Below are positions 46,667 through 57,668 of a stretch of DNA of 64,000 bases, piece after piece; the stretch's first letter is position 1; each line of letters begins with the position of its first letter. Source of the DNA: Tetrapyrgos nigripes (Eukaryota; Basidiomycota; Agaricomycetes; Agaricales; Campanellaceae); NCBI GenBank assembly GCA_013368315.1, contig JAACJM010000095.1:1-64000 (forward strand), read 5' to 3'. The position numbers were made by a program, and so were the translations under genes. The notes beneath the pieces were generated by a model. The model saw only the letters and a program-made list of their open reading frames with translations. It was not told the origin of the DNA and did not search any database.

Positions 46667-47126
46667 ATCATCTCCAGAAGGAGAAAAACAGCAGTGGCTA
46701 TGCTAATACTAAGGTCTTAATTAAGGCTTAAATTGTTTTTAAAAAGGAGGTAAAAGGAGTCCAAGGCTGATGACCTTGGAACAAGTGAAGGATAGAGAGT
46801 ATAGGCGAGCGTATAAATAGCAGATGAGGGAAAGGAGGCAAGGATGAAGGCTGAATCAGGATGCATAGCGGGAGGATCAAGTTTTCACTGGGATCGCTAG
46901 TTCATCAAAACATGATCAAAGAGACCTGACCTCCCTGACATAGTCAGATCATAGGTGTATGGGTAGGGCAGGTAGGACTTGAGTTTACGCTCCAGCTAGC
47001 CATTAGACTTGTGTAAATTATAAATCTAAACATGTTTAAATTGTTTTTCTTCTGAAGCTAGGTCTTAATTTAAAAAGTTTTTAAGGCCTTAACGTTAATA
47101 ACTGTTAAGGCTTAAGAACAACACTG

Positions 47127-47543
47127 TCGACAATGTATACAGTCTCTGCTGCATGTATCCCAGCAATTGGCATCAGCAAAAGTACGCCTCCTGATAGCCT
47201 AGTTATACTGTCCCGGCATGAAAGGAAGTTCACTCATGCATCATGGCCAAAAAAATCTAAGGCCAAATTTGATGTTTTCTATTATTATTATTTTCAGATT
47301 TGGTTTGGATTTTTTTCTGCCTAAAAATCCAGTAAGACTGAACTTTCATTCATGCTGGGACAGTGATGGTTATAATCAGAGGCTTGCAGTGAGATTATGA
47401 TGTGTTGGGTGGTCAGACTATATGCTGATTATATACTGGGCGTCGCCTCGTCATGGTGTATATTGGGGCTAGGAAGATGGAAGACAGTAACAACGTAGAA
47501 GTAAAAATATAGTGCATATACACTGTACAGTAGGCGGAGGAAA
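47127..47543. other. spacer between transposon nest and HNH-type gene
   Basis: No open frame of interest; AT-rich, and a likely 3' flank for the HNH-type gene. Confidence 0.4.
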
Positions 47544-48822
47544 CTAACGAGTCAGTCTTGCACTGAGCGCAAAACTCAAGAGTTCAGCTGAAACTGGACC
47601 TTGTTCACCTTGCGCCCCGTTCCCACCTACATCCCAAGTCGGGTTTCTCAGGCGAACCAATTCGCCCAAACCTTCCATCTCTAATTGCAAATTGTCAACA
47701 AGTTCCCTCGCGCCACTCAAGTTGGCCAATTTCGATACAAATGCGTGTAAACCTATGAGCTGTGAGGACGGTGTTGGAAGCTTGACAGGGTCTGGAGTGG
47801 TGAAGGTGAATATTGTTCCGGGTTTGTAAATCCCGAAAATTCCACCCTCGCCGTGGACGACGCAGGTATTTAGATCATGAGAGTCTTGAGGTGGCTAAGT
47901 AGGGCGTCAGAGAAATACTCTCGCAATGACACTGAGATCCAAACACTCACTTCCAGCCAAAGCAGCAAACGATTCAGACAGATCTGAGCAGTACGACAGA
48001 TTGTGATGACATTCTGAAGAGAATTATAATGATAAGGGAAGCCTTGTGGGTTCCCAGCGCTGTATCCAAAGTTCTGGAGTATTGCTAATATTGACTTATG
48101 CGCAGGGTGGTTCCTTGCCAGGTCGTTCTGTGTAAGTAAGCATAGATATGGTCAAGGGAAATATAAAAATCTGGATAACAATACATACCAGAAAGTATTT
48201 GGAGTCAGGTACGATGTCCTAGATGGGTATAAGTGCGTACTCGGGACAATTCTTCTCGGTTGATGCTAGGGTGCTCGGGTGTATCCCAATCGTAATATCC
48301 ACTCAAGACACATCGAAATCCATCGCGAATATATGCCTTTGGAAAAAGTACTATGAACATCAGAGCTTTCGGCGTAAGAATGACTCACCTGTTTTTTCAC
48401 TTCCCGACGTGCTTTCACGGCCGTCTCGTCATATCCTGACTCTGTATCTGAGTCCCACCCGGGCGAAAGTGACGGTGTGATGTCTTCAGGTTTCCTGACT
48501 GATTGCGGATATAATTAGTTTGACCGTTTGGAAAGAGTGAGTCACAACACTTACACGGGGCAATCAAGAAGTATACGAAAGCTCGACCAAGATCGGACAG
48601 TAAATCCCAGTCAGCTCGACCTTGAGCTTGGCACAAGTTGACGGCTGCAGTCACTTCACGGGAAATGGGGGCTAATAGCATCAGGCAGCCTAGGACTCTT
48701 GCATATACCGTGTCTCTGTCGGTCTTTGCATTTCTTTCGAGGTCCAAGCACAGTTTATATGCCATAAGAGAGGTAGATGAAACGTGTAGAGCAGTATCAA
48801 GTGTTGTTGGGAGAGCTGTCAT
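47544..48822 (-). pseudogene. HNH-endonuclease-like protein, frameshifted in the HNH motif
   Basis: Exons (minus): 48822-48555, 48498-48389, 48336-48189 with a lesion, 48127-47951, 47894-47544. The N-terminal half is helical with ELCLDLE-like text (MAYKLCLDLERNAK, YARVLGCLMLLAP). Then come AYIRDGFRCVLSGYYDWDTPEHPSI, IVPDSKYFLNDLARNHPAH, and a C-terminal part with VVHGEGGIFGIYKPGT. The RDGFRCVLSG...IVPDS pattern resembles fungal HNH_2 proteins. Between SRVRTYT and IVPDS the frame shifts by seven bases (CATCTAGGACATC at 48213-48225, antisense), creating a stop. Only an implausible 22-bp intron would rescue it. The motif that should hold the first catalytic His is therefore damaged. Family assignment is from memory of Agaricomycete proteins. 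Confidence 0.5.
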
Positions 48823-50168
48823 CGTGGTTGTGGTTGAAGAGGAGCCTCAGGAGGTATTTGGACTTGTTTACATATCCCAGGCATCCGGAGTGAGACATAC
48901 TAGGTGCTGGCAGTGCGAGGTAGAGGGCATGGAATTCCATAATGGAATGGCGCAGACTGCAGTGATCAGACATATAGGTACCGACAGATGGGGTGGATCT
49001 GTTGACGATACGGCATGTGGTTCTTGTGTGGTTCAAATGTGGAGGTTGGTCAGAGTTGATGCTAGAGGTTGGGACGTCGAGACGAACAGAGCTTCCACTA
49101 CGTGGAGCCGATGGGACAAGGAGGAGGCGTTTATTAAGGATAGCGCTTGATGACAGATTGCAACGAGTGCAGTTAGAACCGACGGAGTCGACATGAGAGC
49201 CGCCGGGAAAGTTGTCCAACTGTTTTCAAGTTTGGTGTTGACCGATGTCCCTCCTGGCTTCGCCAGTTCCCAACGGCGAGAGCATCCCTCTCATCACTTC
49301 CTGCAACATAATATTCTCCCTCTACCAATCCCCGAGCTCCCAATTGCGATACGTGTCACTTGCTTTCCCATCCACCAAGACAAGATCTCGTCCAGCGGCT
49401 AGAACAACAATCCCTGCTCGGCATACTCCATCCTACCAAACACATTGTTGGGTATGCTAGCTATATGAGTTACGGATACAAGGTAGACCGACCTAAGGAC
49501 TCGACAGGTTACGGGACCTCCCTTGTCCAAAGCTGTGCAAGATACGGTGGTGGATGCGGCGAGGAGCAGTAAAACGGACGATGAGGATGGATAATCATGG
49601 ATTTAGGATTAGAGTCGGCAACAGGATAGGTAGACTGTAGCAGTTGGACTTTTGGGTGCGGAGGATGCCTCTGTCGAGACTCGGCGAGGCATTTGAACCA
49701 GTGTTCTTTTAGTAAAAACTGGCTTTGAGAACGCTGTGAGTTTCTGGGACGTTGACGCATCTTGAAGTGGAAAGATTGGCACTGGAGATATGGCAAAGCT
49801 TGTCGTCGAGTGCCACGTCAGCATGAGATGCTGTCGTGACTTACCGGAGATTGGTATGTGACTCGGTTGATGTCAATATGTTGATTGCTGGAACGGTATG
49901 CATGAGCAGAATGCGTATCTGTCGAAGACAACGGTGGAGGAAAGTCTTGAAGTTTGCGGGGTTGTGGGACAGCAACGAGACCTGAGGGAGCCCTACGATT
50001 CGGTAAGGATGACTTTTCATTTATGGATTGCTGACTTGGTCCTAGATAGATATCCGTGTACGGGGACGGTCATAGTCGTTGACGAAAGAAGTCATGGTCA
50101 TATGGGTGGGATTGTTGAATTGTTGTTGAAACTTTCAATTTAGAACAACGCTGCTTACTTGTCTTCCA
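48823..50168. other. intergenic region before CENP-A
   Basis: No gene could be assembled. Coding-looking pieces on the plus strand (49245-49440, containing SCNIIFSLYQSPSSQLRYVS and, in another frame, DLVQRLEQQSLLGILHPTKH; about 49512-49592, SKAVQDTVVDAARSSKTDD) may be exons of a small unknown gene, but frames do not join cleanly. The end should contain the CENP-A promoter. Confidence 0.35.
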
Positions 50169-50970
50169 ATGGCTCAGAAACGCAAAGCACGTCCCTCAGA
50201 CTCAGATCAGGCTGATCAGCCCACCCCGACCACAAGTAAGATGACAGCCCGCAAGAGCACCGGTGGAAAACCACCTCGTCAGTCCGATACCCAACCCCAG
50301 CAAAGTTTGTGTTCCTTCGTCTCTTATCGTTCCAAACTCTAACATCGTTTTCGTAGAGGCCGCAAAGAAAGATACAGCCCGCAAGACCACCGGCGGAAAA
50401 CCCCCTCGTCGTCAGTCCAATCCCCCGGGCGAGCAACTTGGTTCGTGTTCCTTCGTTTCTATCGTATCAATCCCCTCCAACATCGTTTTCGTAGAACCTC
50501 CCGCAAAGAAGCGCAGGTATAGGCCAGGCACTACTGCATTGCGCGAAATTCGCAAATACCAAAAGAGCACCGACCTGTTAATCCGAAAGCTGCCATTTTC
50601 TCGTTTAGTAAGTTCAGGCTGTTCAGCCAATGGGTTGTCTGTGTGTAATGTTGACTTATCTACTTCTCCTTTTAGGTACGAGAAATTGCTATGGATATGA
50701 CCACAGATATGAATGGAAACATGAATAATGGAGGAATGCGATGGCAGAGTTCTGCACTTCAGGCACTACAGGAAGCTACAGAGGCGTTTTTAGTTCATCT
50801 ATTCGAAGATGCGTACGTTACATGTACACTCTCCTTATTGTCTTCGTACTCTTACTCATTCCTCTCCCTCCAGTAACCTTTGTGCCTTGCATGCTAAACG
50901 TGTCACCATCATGCAGCGCGACATCCAACTCGCACGACGAATCAGGGGTCCGTGGGGTGGTGTCTCTTGA
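50169..50970 (+). CDS. CENPA: centromeric histone H3 variant (CENP-A/Cse4)
   Basis: Five exons: 50169-50304, 50357-50440, 50495-50607, 50676-50812, 50874-50970, giving 188 residues. It replaces H3 in centromeric nucleosomes and specifies kinetochore position. The histone fold is clear: [74 protein letters not shown] and [11 protein letters not shown]. Against canonical H3, loop 1 is about nine residues longer ([19 protein letters not shown] for QDFKTDLRFQ), the hallmark of CENP-A. The C-terminus is RGPWGGVS rather than RGERA. The N-tail has two H3-like blocks, [12 protein letters not shown] (~26-37) and [12 protein letters not shown] (~52-63). The introns following each block are nearly alike, so exon 2 arose by tandem duplication. 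Expected to be cell-cycle regulated, but no element could be identified. Confidence 0.92.
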
Positions 50971-51654
50971 ATTTGTACCCTCATATGCTGTGTCTGTATA
51001 AAATCTCGACATACGATACGACCAACCGAGCGTTCGATTATGTATTTCCTCTTAGGCGCCGTTGCAATAATAGGCTGGGCGCAGAATGTTGTATGTTACT
51101 CAAAACACTGTATTTGCTCAATGGAGTTATATGCGATAAACCTCCCTCGTTCTAAACTCGATATCAGTAATTAAGTATAACGAGGTTTGTCAACAAGAGT
51201 CTAGTAATAACTACCCTCGTCTAAGTTACTACCAATTCATTGAGGCCAAGATTCGTGCCCGGGTCTCGCTTTGGTGATCTGGCACAGATGGCCTAGGTAT
51301 TCGCATAGGTGCGGCAGAAGAGGATCGCGAAGTGGAGGCGACTGCAGAAGCGGAACCAGCTGAACAATCAGAATGCGAAGACGACGCTGAGAAAAAAATG
51401 GGCATAAGCTCAGCATCTTTCAACGCCCTCTTGTGATGGCTTACTTTGTCGGACCGAGTGGCAATCCTTTTAGCTTCTTCCATTAGAGGCGTACAACGAG
51501 CTTGGCTTAGGGAAGGATGAAACGGAAGAAAGGGTAACGCCAAATTCACTAGTATCATCATATGTATTTGGTCCTTCTGTTACACTGTAGAGTAGTGATT
51601 GCTTCTGCATTTATCTTCACCCCGATGAGCAAAAAGCTCAATTTTGGCTCACAA
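50971..51654. other. spacer between CENP-A and Ras-like gene 1
   Basis: Mostly 3' flank of two converging genes. A minus-strand open frame at 51561-51229 (110 codons, containing LMEEAKRIATRSDKVSHHKR and a Ser-rich end) could be a small gene or exon. No family is recognised and no splice partner was found. Confidence 0.35.
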
Positions 51655-52699
51655 TCATAAGACCACGCATCCACCGCAACATCCCTCGTATTCTTCTTCT
51701 TCTCTCTGCTCTTTGGATGCATAAGGTTTCGTCAAGCCGCCCGGGTCTCCCCCAACCGGCTGTAATATGCGCTGCTGAACCTGATAATAACAAGGTATGG
51801 TAAGGAAATAGATTGAAGTCAAGCAACATCATAACGCACCTTCTGATTATGTCGCCGTATCTCTCTTACAACATCCCCAAAAGCTTGTTCCACATTGATA
51901 CGTTCTTTCGCAGATGACTCGAGGAATCTGCATCCAAAAGCTCGAGCTAAATCACGGCCCTCTAAGGACAGAACAACGTCAGATGAAATCAACCGTAAAC
52001 CATCATAAAGGGTACTCACCGTTCATACCCACTTGCCGCTCACCCTCCAAATCGCACTTGTTTCCTACCAACACAATCGGTACCCCGCCTCGTCTAATGC
52101 CCTGATCCCAGTCCGTATCCTTCACTCGTATGATTTGTTGATAAAACCGATTAATCAATTCAAATGACTCTCTGGATGTGATGGAATAGACGAGAAGGAA
52201 GCCTTCGCCTGAGCGCATATATTGTTCTCGCAAAGCTCTGTCAATGTGGAAACACGTTGATAAGAATAACTCTGGATGGAAAAAGAGAGCAATGAGTACG
52301 TACTCATACTCTTCCTGACCAGCTGTATCTAGGACGTCGAGTACAGCGACTTCGTCATCTATAAGGCATTCTTTCCTGTAAGAATCTGGATACAAACTTC
52401 AATCAGCATCATTTGTGATACCAGGCTATGTGACTTACCTTCCAAAGTCGGATCATACTCGTCTATGAATCGACCTTTGAAGAATTGAATGGTTAATGCC
52501 GATTTTCCTACCGCTGTTTGATGAACAAAGAGGAATGAGTGAGTACACTTGAAGAAAAAACAATGCAACGTACCCCCATCTCCAAATACGACCAGCTTGT
52601 ATTCTCTCAGAAACTGGGTCTATAGAGCGGAATGTCAGAGAGCGAGCATCATAGGAAATATGAAATCATACGCACCACTCTACGGTCTCGAACTGACAT
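51655..52699 (-). CDS. Ras-type small GTPase 1 (CAAX CVVL)
   Basis: Seven exons: 52699-52676, 52619-52574, 52513-52439, 52385-52304, 52237-52020, 51961-51840, 51780-51655, giving 230 residues. A membrane-anchored GTP switch. All G boxes are present: P-loop GDGAVGKS (21-28), switch [14 protein letters not shown] with the Mg-binding Thr, [17 protein letters not shown] (switch II with Gln), VGNKCD and SSAKE. The C-terminus ends CCGGCVVL, a CAAX box; Leu last favours geranylgeranylation, and neighbouring Cys may be palmitoylated. P-loop positions 11 and 13 (Ras numbering) are Asp and Ala, more like Rho/Rac than classic Ras. An insert [10 protein letters not shown] follows RVKD. A second Ras-like gene lies 1.4 kb upstream on the same strand. 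Confidence 0.92.
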
Positions 52700-54119
52700 C
52701 CTAGAAAGCGTTCAACAGAAAACTGGGTGAAGAGGAAAGTGTAGAGAGTGCAGTGAGAGGGGGGGAGAAAGCGAAGGGGGAGGCAGGGTCAGTCTCGAGA
52801 ACGATAAAGCCGAAGGAGAGGATTTAAGTCTATAACACAGCCTTCCACAGCCCCAACAACCCCTGGTTGAGTTTGACAATGCCCATCAAGGATCTGGTCC
52901 TGGATATTTGCGTCCTTTGTATGCGGGTAACGAGTTTCGTACCAGTGCAAGGGCGTGAAGATGGTCAGCTGAGGACGAAAGCAAGCTGAATGCAGATGCA
53001 GATCCTCGGGAGAAGAGAGGAAGAAGAGTACAGCCTGATGACGCTTCGAAGCTCAGTATATAGCTTTAGGTGTGGAGGCGGGAAGCTGGGGGAGTGCTCT
53101 TGATCGCCGGCTTGAGGTCGCAGAATAGGAGCCGCAATCCATATGCTGGCACTGGCACTGGCAGGTAATCTGTCCATAAAGAGCTCAGCCTCTGATGTTT
53201 TGAACAATGAAGTAACGCACAGCATGGATGAGGGCATCAGTCAACGGTGTCTTGTTTGGCAGTCTGGGAGCTTCAGTGAGGACGAGTTGGAGTCATGGTG
53301 GGGAAACAAGACGCGTCAGCCTTCTTTAGGGTCGGTCGGCACAAACGGGTGTACCCGACGTGCCTGGATTTGTCCCCCTATCTTTGTTCATGCATCGTCA
53401 TCTTTAAAGTAAACCTATCCTTTGCATTACGCGCGAAGGGATCGTTTCAAGCAGAAGTGAATTCCACCAATCGCAGTCAAAATACATCTTTTTATACACA
53501 CAAGATAGATAGATAGATAGATAGATAGATACTCTACGAACATTCCGAGTGTAGATGTCACACAGCCCGCTACAGCATATATCAACTCCAAACGCCTAAC
53601 CAGCAGAATAAAGCACGTCAGCGTTGTGACGGTAGTTCCACGGCGAGTGATTAGATCAGAATCATGGAATCTCGTCTTGATGGTGTATATATAATGTTGA
53701 TATCAAACACGGTATGAAATCAAGCAGTCTAGGATGTTTGGCGAGCTAGAACAAGAGGGAGGGGTTTAGCTACACACATGATACTCGATGGAGAATGATG
53801 GGGAAAGAATTTGGAGTCGCCCTGCGTGAGGACGAGGATGAGGGTCGAGAATAGATGGATTCGAACATGGCAGTCAGAAATCAAGCCCTGCTTAGTGTAG
53901 GGACGAGTGCCGTGTTCGTCCGGCCTGGTCTGTAGACCTGAGACCCCTATTTGGCTTTGCGTCGTATCGGTTTGCTTTCATCGTACGACGATTATCCCAT
54001 TCCTCGCCTTTATTCGGGTAGAAGTCACCTTCATTGCATAGAGTAAGTACAGAGGGTCCTGTCCAGTCTTTGAGTGGTCCTCGGACTGAAAACGCCTCGC
54101 AACTCGTCTCGATGCATGG
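52700..54119. other. spacer between the two Ras-like genes
   Basis: It should contain the promoter of Ras-like gene 1 and the 3' flank of gene 2. A GATA tetranucleotide repeat lies near 53506-53530. No supported gene. Confidence 0.4.
53506..53530. repeat. GATA microsatellite
   Basis: About six tandem GATA units between the Ras-like genes. Confidence 0.8.
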
Positions 54120-55308
54120 TCATAATATCACGCATCCTCCGAGTCCGCAGCAGCCATTTGAGTCCCTCCCGTGCCGTGAATCCTCATTGCGCATGTTTTC
54201 TCTTGGTCTGTTTTCCCTCGGAGGCCACCGATAAACTTTTTTTGATCCGCGTGGACGTCTTTTCTGCGCAGCTCCTGGCTGTGAGTCTGACTCTGCTAAT
54301 GCCATACTTCCCTGCTGGGCCTGGTCAAAGAATCAATTTTATTGTATGTTAGCTGAGGATTACTCCGGGCGAGAAACGTAGGAGCAGCCAACTCACCAGT
54401 GAATTACGTCTCTTGATTTCTCGTGCAACCTCCAAAAAAGCCTGCTCTACATTGATGTCTTCCTTCGCAGACGTCTCGAGGAATTTGCATCCGAATTGAC
54501 GAGCTAATTCTTGACCCTCTTGTGCAGAAAAAGGTTGAAAGATACCATCATGGTAAGTCCAAAATCAACCAAAAGAGACAAGCAGCTCACCATCCATCCC
54601 CACTTGACGTTCACCCTCCAAATCGCACTTGTTTCCCACTATCACAATCGGTACGTCCTCTGTATTGGTTAGCATGGAACTCTTCACTCGCACAATTTGC
54701 GAATGAACCCAGTTCAGAAACTCGAAAGATTGTCGGGATTTGATGGAATAGACGAGGAGGAAACCCTCGCCTAAGCGGATGACTGAGTCTCGGACTCTAC
54801 GTACCAGTCCAGTGTGAATCAAAGCCAGGTCCAGGAGAACGATCCCAACACAACGCAAAAGGCACGTACGTGTAGGCTGGAATACCTTCCTGACCCGCTG
54901 TATCTAGTACATCGAGTACAACAAGTCTGTTGTCTATGATGCATTGCTTTCGATATGAATCTAATTATACAAAATCAAAAGAATCAAGTAGGTGGGATAA
55001 AAGAACTGGGACGTAGCTCACCCTCGAGCGCAGGATCATATGTGTCCAACCATTGGTTTAGAACGAATCGCATCGTTAAAGTGGTTTTTCCGACAGCTTT
55101 TTCGCAGTAAGTATGGACAACGAGTCAGTGGACAAATGAGTCAATGCGACTGAAGAAGAAGCGTTATTCACGACGAACGTACCGTCATCTCCAAATACGA
55201 CGAGCTTGTATTCCCATGGAGTCTACGGGGTCACATCAAATGAGTTTACAGGTAGGCGGAACAGCCAGTAATACGCACCTCTGTACGGTCTCGAACGGGC
55301 CCTGACAT
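54120..55308 (-). CDS. Ras-type small GTPase 2, divergent (CAAX CVIL)
   Basis: Seven exons: 55308-55279, 55222-55183, 55096-55022, 54960-54870, 54796-54591, 54518-54397, 54320-54120, giving 254 residues, same intron layout as Ras-like gene 1. P-loop GDDAVGKT (21-28), [42 protein letters not shown] and ETSAKED are present, and the tail ends [10 protein letters not shown]. Two key residues differ: the Ras Gly12 position is Asp (residue 23), and switch I Thr35, which binds Mg-GTP in all active Ras proteins, is Ala (residue 46). Family knowledge predicts weak GTP hydrolysis and a poor active switch, so this may be a pseudo-GTPase or constitutively altered form. The C-terminal variable region (residues ~190-245) is long, basic and Arg-rich. 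Confidence 0.88.
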
Positions 55309-56319
55309 CCTCGATCTCGGAAAGTGCACGGCAATGGAGCTTTGAAAAGAGGAAGCTTCGGGAGAGGGGGAAAAGGGAAGAGGTGTCAGGCTTGAAAAAA
55401 CTTTGTGAAACCCGGGACTTACCTGACACAGCCTTCAAGGTTTCCTCAACAGCTTTAAAGTTTCAATCCGTTCGCAGCTACTGTACGCTTTTGATATGTG
55501 ACAAAGCTTCGAATTAATCAGGTGAAAGATGAAGTCTGAAGATGGACATCAGTCATCAGAAAGATGAAGGTCATCGGAAAAGAGCTGGTGATATTTAAAG
55601 ATTTATTTAAGTCAATCGGAGGTGAACGTTCCTTCCCACCATTCCGTGAAAAGCCAGGAATGGTGTTCTGCTGTAGCTGCCACCTACAGTACGGTACAGC
55701 AGCTCGCGGGCACCGTCGGATGCTTCCGTAGCCCGATCGGTCACATTCCACCAACCAGGTATAGCGGACCAGAGCGGAACAAGAGGCCTGTCTCATCTCT
55801 TGCTTCTGTCACTCATTGCCTGCTGTATCTCGGTGCGATATTCCCTTCTTCTATCATTACTCATAGCATGTTGTACTATAGTCTATCTATTGTCTTTTCG
55901 AGTACACATAATTCTACCGAATCTATCGCTACACTCATGGCCGAAGATGGATAAGGACAAAGTCACACCCTCAGTAGTGCCCGAGCGAAGGGGAAGAAAA
56001 AATCGAGGACCATGTAAACAACATGTTCCAGAGTCGCTTCCGGGGGAGGATTTTGTAGGAGTGGATTTGGCTCAGCAGAAAGCTTCAAGGAAGCTCGTGC
56101 GTACGGTTTCATGAAAGAGTTGAGAATATAAGTTCCAGTTTTGAGATACTTTGATGGCCAGATGAAAACCTCGCAGACTTACCCAACGTCGACAACGTCT
56201 AATCTGTTTCGTGCATAAATGCATTTCCTCTGGGTAAGGCCACTAGCGAGGTGAAAGTCCTTGCACTATATGCGGGGTCCAGAGAGCTAACTTTGTTGGT
56301 TGCCGAGGATCTAATCGCT
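55309..56319. other. intergenic region before the second duplication arm
   Basis: The start holds the Ras-like gene 2 promoter. A 55-codon plus-strand frame from 55948 (TPSVVPERRGRKNRGPCKQH..., AT-hook-like RRGRK) is too short and isolated to call. Nothing else seen. Confidence 0.35.
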
Positions 56320-57668
56320 CTACCTCAGCGTCTTCTTCAGCAGCTCCGAATCCCAAACCACTTGCAGAATACATATGTAAGTGAAGGGCGCGAGCATCGG
56401 AAAAAGAACCAGCGTTTTCGAGTTCGTCAGAGTCACTCCGGTCATCCACGGGGGAAGAGAGAAAGAATCAAGAATCAAGAGTAAATTAGCCGACTACGTT
56501 CCAAACAAAGCATTAGAGGGACGCGTCATCGGCAAAATTTATCCGACCACGTGACCGTAATCTAGCTTTTTCGCCATTTTTCCCCAGCCTCTTGTGGCAG
56601 CCACGCTGAAAATACAAAAATATCCGCTCGGCAGAAAGGCGTACAGAAACACACTTTTTTACAGATATATCTTATATCAGTAGTAGTGATGTGATCTATC
56701 CGTCGAGTGGATATTTTTGTCTTTTCGGCGTGAGCGGAAGTCTTCCGGTAATCTGTAAGAACTCAATTGCAGCAGAGCATGGTTCAGGAAGCTAACTGAG
56801 CTTGAAAGGACTGCGAACTGGTATCGTGTATTAGGCTATATATACAGTTACCAGTAAGATTGTCGTCGAAGTGAGATGAGGTCAAGATGAGGTAGTTTAT
56901 CAACCCCAAGAGCTACACACCGGTCTTTTCTGTATCCAATTTTGACGTTTTTCAAGAAATTGACGATCATATTTGCCTCAAAAATTTGTCAAAAAGATAG
57001 TAGGAGACAGGACAGTTAAAAGACAGTTTACTTTGGAAGCCGTCTGCAACACGCATTACCGTGACCTCGGAACTTGACCAGAACTAGTGAGACTCTTTCT
57101 AGAGGACTCTTTGCATCAGTATAGTATCTTTTTACACATCTTGGACATAGAAAGTTCTAGGATGCGCCCACCACTTTCGTCCAAATGCGTTAGAGAACTC
57201 TGCGTCGGATGATGTTGCGGCTAGTCAGTTCGGTTTTACATTGAGGAGTACGAGTGATAGATATAGGAGGAATAGGATTACTAGGTGCCTACCTGTCTCG
57301 TGTCCTATCCTTTCAATAATACTGACCGTCGTCGTAAATGTTTAGGGTCTTGATGTGTTGAGAGATTTCGTAGAGTTAATGATGCCGAGGCCTGACATGG
57401 TTTCCCTCATGTCCACATATCATCGACCAGATGAGAGAATTAACATATGTTCGTTGAGGAAAGTAACGGATACATTACGAGTCCTTCCACCTCCTCTGTC
57501 CTCCACTCTACTATTCGTTCTTTCACTTTTCTCCTGTCAATGCTGTCCTCACCCTTCATCATCCTTCTAAATCCCTACTTCTATCTGCCAATGCTTTGCA
57601 TACCCTGGCCGTTGCCCCTCACACACTGTTCTTTTACTACAGGTTTTTTCAATATGTCTAATTGACGA
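56320..57668. repeat. second copy of the TPR-CHAT downstream region (inverted)
   Basis: Inverted counterpart of about 10056-11335: matches include the GGAGCTGCTGAAGAAGACGC block (56326-56346 against 11307-11327), the fragments around 57000-57050, and the segment next to the stop codon. Many indels separate the copies. The minus-strand frame 56449-56320 (SDSDELENAG, LHLHMYSASGLGFGAAEEDA) is open in both copies. Confidence 0.65.

Larger units (their letters stand above)
33462..47126. mobile_element. outer element of the nest: hAT-like short element split by a CACTA insertion
   Basis: The left end CAGTGTTATCCTTAAGG (33462 onward) and the right end, read inwards from 47126, CAGTGTTGTTCTTAAGCC, are inverted and similar. 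Both flanks carry palindromic TTAATTAAGGC-like subterminal words (33472-33560; 46720-46740; 47065-47118). Removing the CACTA insertion leaves about 805 bp, the size of a non-autonomous element. Ends starting CAGTGTT match the hAT element at 14327. However, the flanking octamers (TTGACGTA and TCGACAAT) agree only partly, so the family and exact limits are tentative. Confidence 0.5.

Noticed and set aside
33454..47134. Perfect 8-bp target duplication for the outer nest element
   Set aside because: TTGACGTA and TCGACAAT match at only four of eight positions, so the duplication is not claimed.
48204..48225. 22-bp intron rescuing the HNH gene
   Set aside because: Shorter than any other intron in the window (about 50 bp or more), and it would remove the codons around the expected His.
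55948..56114. 55-codon AT-hook-like peptide
   Set aside because: Too short, isolated and without homology I can name.
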